Source of the DNA: Phoronis ovalis
Taxonomy: Eukaryota; Phoronida; Phoronidae
Assembly (NCBI GenBank): GCA_028565635.1
Contig: JAOXYB010062245.1
Coordinates: 1-10,577, forward strand
DNA: 10,577 nucleotides
Direction: 5' to 3'
Position numbers and translations under genes: made by a program. The notes under the pieces were generated by a model. It made no database searches and was not told the origin of the DNA. It saw only the letters and a list, made by a program, of their open reading frames with translations. Positions 6,901 through 10,577 of the stretch are shown piece after piece. Position 1 is the stretch's first letter. Each line of letters starts with the position of its first letter.

Positions 6901-8942
6901 TAATTACCCTGTACTGAATATGAGCTGAAGCAGAGTGAGACAAAAAAAGTGTTATGCACAACTAAAACTGTTGAAGATTCGAATCAACATGTGACCCATT
7001 TACCGAGGTCAAAATGTCAAATTAGCCTACTGCGCCTTTGCAGGCAAAGATATACCATGATGTGCCCTCTCGGGAACACACATGCCTGCCAGTCAACCGT
7101 GTTGGAAGCTATCGAGGTCAAAATTATATCTGACCTGAATGTTGACCTATACTTACCCTGTGCCAAATATGAATATGATTCGATAAAAGCCGAAACGGTT
7201 TGTTATATAGTGATTGGGATGTGAACAAATTCTAGTTGAATAATAAGAATACAAATATGTTTTAGGTTAGGAAATATTCATTTGTTTAGTCAAACCTCAA
7301 AACTATGAGGTATTGACATAATTACTACGGAAGTTGACAAGCCTATTCAGAATTTAAATGCTCACTGGAATAACACTACTAATAATCAGGACAAATACCT
7401 TGGGCTACTCAAGTCACACCCAGCTGGAACATATCATACTCTCAACAAGAGAAATTTGATTGTGTACATACCTCTATTTGTTGAATTGGTCAGAAAGACT
7501 TTCACATAATATGTATTTGAGTTCGGGTATAGTGAAAGTTATATTCTATCCTAACTGTTCAGTTGGAAAATAACCAACTTTATCAAAATGTAGTATTATA
7601 CTTCTCAAGGTGTTGTAGTAACTTCATTATCAGTATTATATTTTGTTCTAATTGTAGTACGTTATACTGTATACGATAAGGCCTACATAACCAGCGTAGA
7701 CTCGAACTGTCAATTTGCACTCGCGAATCTGTTTCCTACCATTCGAATCCCTTTTCCGGGTTTCGCATCAAAATTCCTGCTACTCGAACCGTCATTTCTA
7801 TGGACAGACAAAACATTCAGAACACTTCAGATTTTTCCGTTTTTATTGCAAGCTACAATTTAATTGGCGCCTAGAATGTTTAGGCACTTTATATAGAAAT
7901 AAAGAGATTTTCGTTCTTCTGTTTTTTGTGATAATAAAAGAAAATTAAAGTGGTTAAGCCCAGACGTTAGTTGAGAAGTTACAGAACACTAATGGATGAA
8001 TTTATTCAGACTGCAGTAGTGCTGCCTGGAATAAATATTATACAATACACCCAGTTGTATTTATTTCCAAACTTACCTGAGAAAACAGCAATCCCAAGCT
8101 TTGCACTAAGCATGGTATTTTTGAAAGAACAAAATACTATTGTTAATGAATTCAACAATTCTTTGATTGTGTTTTCATCTGGAGATTCATTATTAATGGA
8201 AGGAACATCCGTCTTGAATAACCGCTTTCCATATTGATTCTTTATTTTCCATAAACAACCTATACAAAAAAACTCTTGTAAGGCCAGACCAAAAACGACT
8301 TGTTTAAACGGGTACAACCACATCAAATTTTGGCATTTAAAAAAGCCCTACCGACTTGGTTTTTAAGGATCTTCGCCCATTAAACCCTTTTTCTAAAAAC
8401 CTTAATAAAAGTAGCCCTACCTACTCAGTTTTTCAGTGCTTTCACCCATTAAACAACGTTATCTTTTTTGAGTGGCCTAATTAGTTTCATTATCAACCTC
8501 ATATTTTCCATTTCATAGTGTATTTGAAATCTGTGCCAGCTAAATAAATTGCACTTTTCTACTTTTTAAAATAATCTACCTGGTATTGCGCCTTGTACGG
8601 TATTTTCGCCTGTGCCATGTCCAAATCCACCTCTATCATACATGTCAATCACAAGTCGTAGAGCTCTCTTTTGGATGCCAACAAATAATAAATCGTCTGT
8701 ATCCATAGGCTCATCTTTTAAAATAGTTACAATGTGTAATCCAGAAGACTGTGATACTATTAGGACATGTAGCAGTTTATTATTTGCAGTGCCACAGGAG
8801 AACTCGTCCTCATGTAAAAAGATTATCCCACCCTTTGGATATTTTGATACATATTTTTTTTGAATATTTTTAACGTTAACAACACTCACATCTAGATGGT
8901 TGGTGAGCAAGTGTGCTGGGTACACAGGGAAGGTTTTATTCA
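3688..8942 (-). CDS. SLFN-like: Partial Schlafen-family gene (linker plus first half of SF1-type helicase), four exons
   Basis: Four minus-strand exons (8942-8580, 8259-8077, 4285-4087, 3914-3688) join in phases 1, 1 and 2 into about 324 residues with no stop. Every internal boundary has GT and AG, and residue counts (120, 60, 65 and 75 whole codons plus shared ones) agree with the lengths. The order of motifs is that of long Schlafens: linker with LIVSQSS and TILKDE, then LTKEQW, Walker A GTAGTGKT (residues 207-214), ILFVAEN, Walker B DE (275-276), EDGDWY and LWFFLDMFQ (308-316). Long vertebrate Schlafens couple a nuclease-like core to this helicase and act in antiviral defence and the response to replication stress; that role is family knowledge, not shown here. 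The core-domain exons should lie above 8942 and the C-terminal helicase exons below 3688; neither was found. The large intron is full of repeats. Family assignment is by motif order from memory, without a database search. Confidence 0.85.
3821..3841. repeat. Perfect palindrome inside the Walker B coding sequence
   Basis: ATGATGGAC at 3821-3829 and GTCCATCAT at 3833-3841 are exact inverted copies around a 3-base loop (TTC). On the minus strand the 21 bases are the seven codons for MMDEVHH, in frame, with the loop being the catalytic Glu codon. Confidence 0.95.
3915..4086 (-). other. Intron C-D of the SLFN-like gene (172 bp)
   Basis: A short phase-2 intron with GTACAT at its 5' end and a pyrimidine-rich TGTTCTTGTAG at its 3' end (minus strand). 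Removing it restores an open frame exactly across AG plus C. Confidence 0.8.
4087..4285 (-). CDS. SLFN-like: SLFN-like exon C: helicase Walker A (motif I) exon
   Basis: The exon is 199 nt, entering in phase 1 and leaving in phase 2. The acceptor is TTGTGTTTCTTTGCTTAG and the donor is ATATAAG then GTACAT. The junction codon with exon B is GTG (Val), followed by LTKEQWRILNE, which resembles the Q-motif segment before Walker A in SF1 helicases. HGTAGTGKT (residues 206-214) is a complete P-loop, GxxGxGKT, with the catalytic Lys at 213 and Thr at 214. It is followed by a helix, LLAIEAIKKLQ, and then NEILFVAENKGLVSYI. That last segment corresponds to the beta strand and ENxxL element of the Schlafen helicase. 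The P-loop looks intact, so nucleotide binding is plausible. Upstream lies the 3.8-kb repeat-filled intron; an extra small exon inside it cannot be excluded, but phase and motif spacing do not need one. Confidence 0.87.
4346..4516. repeat. Minisatellite, unit about 40 bp, four to five copies
   Basis: ATAAAGTT or a variant recurs at 4346, 4385, 4425, 4468 and 4508 (spacing 39-43). Each time it is followed by GG/AG and a TTATTAGATATTC-like block, then GAGATTCAAAT or its equivalent. It sits about 60 bp upstream of exon C in the intron. Confidence 0.75.
4574..4585. repeat. Homopolymer run of 12 C
   Basis: Twelve consecutive C on the plus strand, within the AT-rich intron. The length may be subject to sequencing error. 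Confidence 0.9.
4590..5720. other. AT-rich intron stretch with short palindromes and GACCTC words
   Basis: No coding potential was recognised. GTTAGCTAAC (near 4882) and CCTATTATAATAGG (4930-4943) are perfect palindromes. From about 5030 to 5370 the word TGACCTCT or TGACCTTT recurs many times, which looks like a separate low-complexity relic. The 82-codon minus-strand frame at 5388-5636 shows no family signature. Confidence 0.55.
5728..6155 (+). pseudogene. Decayed C-terminal region of a non-LTR retrotransposon reverse transcriptase
   Basis: Translated fragments on the plus strand follow the order seen after the palm and thumb in animal non-LTR reverse transcriptases. GELGRY starts at 5728 and YWTKLL lies near 5760. 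An uninterrupted 39-codon piece at 5780-5896 then contains RLNRVAYRHMLQEL and NWTRLVKKRLYNL. QHVGDQNCF near 5918 is in another frame. Near 6050-6122, LLTRFRLGSYSLEIKAGKW corresponds to the R(L/F)RxxSHxLEIExGRW motif. At least two frameshifts and stops (5767, 5897 and 6026 in the respective frames) show it is dead. The zinc-binding Cys/His segment that should follow is missing, because the composite repeat array begins there. The catalytic YADD region was not found upstream, so this is a fragment. It lies antisense to the host SLFN-like gene. Clade assignment would need an alignment. Confidence 0.75.
6160..7218 (+). repeat. Array 2 of the same composite repeat, inside the SLFN-like intron
   Basis: The block starts mid-unit with CTTCTTAAAACCACCCATGAATCGTCCAGG split into the family's typical words. 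It continues for about 2.4 units in the same plus-strand orientation as array 1. X-module anchors lie at about 6542 and 6970 (428 bp apart), and Y markers at 6249, 6399, 6697, 6831 and 7085. It is more diverged than array 1. It directly follows the reverse-transcriptase remnant. The 91-codon and 74-codon open frames inside it are not genes. Confidence 0.85.
7309..7509 (+). pseudogene. Open frame without ATG, possible second retroelement relic
   Basis: A 66-codon open frame ends at TAA 7507 and has no start codon near its beginning. It includes LNAHWNNTTNNQDKYLGLL and then HPAGTYHTLNKRNLIVYI. The layout W-x(n)-L-x(n)-P-x(3)-Y-x(4)-(K/R)NLxxxI recalls the segment that follows the reverse-transcriptase domain in some Penelope- or DIRS-type elements, where it is often introduced by VLTY. 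Here YEVLT precedes in another frame at about 7303. This is a resemblance by eye only. It begins about 90 bp beyond the end of array 2. Confidence 0.3.
7510..8070. other. Intron stretch without a recognised gene
   Basis: The plus-strand frame at 7715-7948 has no family signature. A slightly GC-richer patch (7690-7800) carries three TCGAA words, two of them in similar contexts (ACTCGAACTGTCAATTT and ACTCGAACCGTCATTTC), perhaps a short diverged duplication. No tRNA fold was found. Confidence 0.5.
8077..8259 (-). CDS. SLFN-like: SLFN-like exon B: end of linker leading into the helicase
   Basis: The exon is 183 nt, phase 1 to phase 1. The acceptor is T-rich (TTTTTTTGTATAG) and the donor is a textbook CTCAG then GTAAGT. 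Joining to exon A gives Gly (G plus GT), reading AIPG then CLWKIKNQYG. The 60 whole codons include an acidic, probably flexible stretch (INNESPDENT) and then a helical segment ELLNSLTIVFCSFKNTMLSA followed by KLGIAVFS. In Schlafens a helix of the type LLxSLxIVLxxF comes directly before the first helicase segment, which fits the join to exon C. The antisense open frame over the same bases is a shadow. The exon has no frameshift or internal stop. Confidence 0.83.
8260..8579 (-). other. Intron A-B of the SLFN-like gene (320 bp)
   Basis: The intron is bounded by GTAGAT and a T-rich TATAG acceptor on the minus strand. It contains a two-copy tandem duplication described separately at 8342-8480. No open frame of interest was seen on either strand. 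Confidence 0.8.
8342..8480. repeat. Two-copy tandem duplication, unit about 69 bp
   Basis: The word GCCCTACC occurs at 8345 and again at 8414. In both copies it is followed by ACTTGG/ACTCAG with GTTTTT, then by CGCCCATTAAAC or CACCCATTAAAC. The copies are diverged, so the duplication is old. It lies entirely in the short intron between exons A and B. Confidence 0.7.
8580..8942 (-). CDS. SLFN-like: SLFN-like exon A: linker region between Schlafen core and helicase
   Basis: The exon is 363 nt with phase 1 at both ends. The acceptor reads TTTCTCTATTGCAG before TGAATAAAACC, and the donor reads ATACCAG then GTAGAT. The first two bases (TG) complete a codon whose first base lies in an unseen upstream exon, so GTG at 8943 is not a real start. 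The 120 residues open with NKTFPVYPAHLL. They then carry KGGIIFLHEDEF (residues 36-47), HVLIVSQSSGLHIVTILKDE (58-77) and a basic helical stretch KRALRLVIDMYDRGGFG (91-107). This pattern of a hydrophobic strand ending in SQ, a strand ending in a charged ILKDE, then a helix and GG matches the linker of long Schlafens. No membrane segment or signal peptide is present. An exon with an ATG formed across the junction would be an alternative reading, but it would leave the protein without the usual core. Confidence 0.85.
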
Positions 8943-9733
8943 CTGCAATAGAGAAACAATATGTCCATTATAGCGATATGTGTACATCATGTAATTAGAC
9001 ATTGTAAAATATGAGTTAAATTATAATAGATGGAGGAGTGCTGTCAGTTGCTCAAAGCAGATTCAAAACCAATTTACTAGTAAGAAAGACAACAAATCTT
9101 CTGTGATTTTCAGACCCAATACCTAATGTGTGAAAAACCATCAAATTTAGTAATAAGTAATAATGTAGCTTGCCTATATACGCATTTCAACCATTCTGGA
9201 ATCTTGTTTACTTGTAATAGTAAGTAAAGTTATCATAAGTAAGTTAAAGAGAACAATTAACAAGTGGTCAATATCCGATATGTGCTCATTCATAATCGTT
9301 ACAAGCGTCGAAAACTGTGCGTAAAAAAAATTTGTTTAAACGTACAAAATTTCATAATGATATATGTTGTCGAAGCCAAAATTCGGTCGTTCAGAACAGA
9401 CATAACAAAAATTTGACAATAAAAAACTGCCCATTTATTGGAAAGGTACAACATGTAATCTATTTATAACAGTGTTACTGCTGGCAGCCGATAATCTTTG
9501 ATATCGCAGTTGCTTTACATATACCACCAAATCATAGGGAAATGTTTATATTTCTAAAATCAATGGAACCAAGTGTTAAAAAGAAGTGTCTTTACACAAA
9601 CCTTTTTACATACATTTATTATAATTTGTAACTTGTTAGATACAATTAAATATTCAAAATTTTACAATTTATTTTGCCATTTCGCGTGAATCAGTTCATA
9701 TTTATATCTTTTCTGTTTGTTTTTGAGTTTTAG
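8943..9733. other. AT-rich stretch upstream of exon A, no recognised gene
   Basis: By position this should be intron of the SLFN-like gene (upstream exons are required by the phase-1 entry to exon A). No minus-strand segment resembling the Schlafen core was seen. Stops are frequent in all frames. Confidence 0.5.
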
Positions 9734-9970
9734 TACGCTATGTTTTTTAATTTGCATCATTTTTGTACAAATTTGTATCATGATGAATTGGATGTGAAAG
9801 TGACAAGATATATGAGAACAAACGTTCCTGATCTTGTTTATAAAATATCCCCGTTCGAACCTTTATGTTTAAACCTTTTGAGTTTATGTGCTGAGGAAGT
9901 AAGTAAGCGATTCATAAATTATCAAAGACGTATACGCGATGATTATTTATTGAAAACAAAGTGCCGATAA
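9734..9970 (+). CDS. Possible terminal exon of an unidentified plus-strand gene
   Basis: An open frame of 78 codons starts directly after TTTTCTGTTTGTTTTTGAGTTTTAG (9709-9733 region), which reads as a strong pyrimidine-rich acceptor, and ends at TAA 9968. If it is a last exon in phase 0, it begins Tyr-Ala-Met; an ATG at 9740 could also start a 76-residue protein. The protein is mixed and not low-complexity. It contains YHDELDVKVTRYMRTNVPDL, and its C-terminal end has PLCLNLLSLCAEEV followed by RRIRDDYLL. That tail loosely resembles a SOCS box (P-x-x-L-x-x-L-C with a distal L-x-x-Y-L), but the usual LPLP block is absent. No upstream exon or poly(A) signal was found. It may equally be chance in AT-rich DNA. 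Confidence 0.35.
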   Translation, partial: YAMFFNLHHFCTNLYHDELDVKVTRYMRTNVPDLVYKISPFEPLCLNLLSLCAEEVSKRFINYQRRIRDDYLLKTKCR

Positions 9971-10577
9971 ATGAATTTACAATTTCAGAAAATATGATGG
10001 GTGTATACATAACAATTGCGTATTGGAATAAGTCCTGACAATGCACATTCACGGTTCAGAACATCTCGTAAACGTATGCAAAAAGACCTCGTATTAAACC
10101 AGCAGAGTCGACGAAGTGAATGTGTGATAATATAGACGAGCAGGATTCATTTTTAAATTAGAATACATTTTGTTTATCTGATCTTCGTGAATTAAATGTA
10201 AAAAGGAATGATCTATTCAAGCAAATTTGTAATCACACTTCTGCACCCGGAGGGGTCACTCAATAGAAAGTGATTGCAGGTATGCCCAGCGCTAAAGGGT
10301 CCATTTTTCGACAGGGCGTATGTTTCACGGGGTGCATTTTTACTATTTATTTTTCCTTCTCCAGGCCAAGCGTATGCCATCTAACTCAAGATCTATCTCT
10401 CCCCACATTTGTCCCCTTTAAGAGGTACGTTTTTTCACAATTTTAAAGAAACAGCAGGGGAAACTGCTTTAAACAAGACAACGACGATTCGAAGAATCAA
10501 CATTGTACGCTGTTTAAATTGGCTATTTGAGCGAAAGGAATGGCATATTATTAATATGAAGCATACATGTTTTATAA
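9971..10577. other. Unassigned stretch with a GC-richer block at 10240-10400
   Basis: No gene was recognised. The block around 10245-10345 (CACCCGGAGGGGTCACTC, AAAGGGTCCATTTTTCGACA, CACGGGGTGCATTTTT) differs in composition from its surroundings and could be an interspersed repeat. A perfect small inverted repeat, GATTC-GAA-GAATC, lies at 10486-10498. Confidence 0.45.

Larger units (their letters stand above)
4286..8076 (-). other. Intron B-C of the SLFN-like gene (3.8 kb, repeat-filled)
   Basis: The donor is GTAAGT at 8076 and the acceptor is TTTGCTTAG ending at 4286. The intron holds a 40-bp minisatellite, a C12 run, short palindromes, a reverse-transcriptase tail on the opposite strand, a 1-kb repeat array and a further possible retroelement relic. 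From about 7510 to 8076 and from 4590 to 5720 no coding potential was recognised. This intron is far longer than the neighbouring 320-bp and 172-bp ones, which repeat insertion would explain. Confidence 0.75.

Noticed and set aside
6428-7224. Plus-strand open frames of 74 and 91 codons
   Set aside because: They fall inside repeat array 2 and are not kept between copies.
7690-7800. tRNA or tRNA-derived SINE suggested by TTCGAATCC and GGTTCGAGT words
   Set aside because: No A box lies at the right distance and no cloverleaf could be drawn on either strand.
7971-8237. 88-codon plus-strand open frame
   Set aside because: It is the antisense shadow of SLFN exon B, whose minus-strand reading has matching splice sites and family motifs.
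8612-8863. 83-codon plus-strand open frame
   Set aside because: Antisense to SLFN exon A.

Overview
The window looks like nuclear DNA of an invertebrate animal. It is AT-rich, and its one recognisable gene is split by introns with GT/AG boundaries and pyrimidine-rich acceptors. Large parts are decayed repeats rich in TGACCT/AGGTCA words, a texture common in marine invertebrates. The phylum cannot be named from this sequence. Nothing bacterial, phage or plasmid-like was seen.

The main content is a partial Schlafen-family (SLFN) gene on the minus strand. Four consecutive coding exons were reconstructed: 8942-8580, 8259-8077, 4285-4087 and 3914-3688. Intron phases 1, 1 and 2 join them without a stop into about 324 residues. 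The reading runs in family order: the linker between the Schlafen core and the helicase, then a helicase Q-like segment (LTKEQW), Walker A (GTAGTGKT), an FVAEN segment, Walker B (MMDEVHH) and the LWFFLDMFQ segment. The N-terminal Schlafen core (nuclease-like part) and the C-terminal half of the helicase were not found and probably lie beyond both window edges.

Region by region: 1-132 is the end of a repeat element with a terminal hairpin. 140-1500 is AT-rich with small hairpins and no convincing gene. 1505-3558 is a tandem array of about 4.6 diverged units of 415-460 bp, each carrying an internal duplication of about 135 bp. 3688-4285 holds two SLFN exons. 4286-8076 is a 3.8-kb intron with a 40-bp minisatellite, a C12 tract, a decayed non-LTR reverse-transcriptase tail (5728-6155), a second array of the same repeat family (6160-7218) and a possible second retroelement relic (7309-7509). 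8077-8942 holds the two upstream SLFN exons, separated by a 320-bp intron with a 69-bp duplication. 8943-10577 is mostly unassigned, with one plus-strand open frame (9734-9970) behind a good acceptor-like sequence and a GC-richer block near 10240-10400.

No multi-gene system is visible. The points most worth a second look are the Schlafen gene with its DEVH Walker B, a perfect palindrome lying exactly over that motif, and the composite repeat family that ends in a hairpin and sits both inside the gene and next to it.
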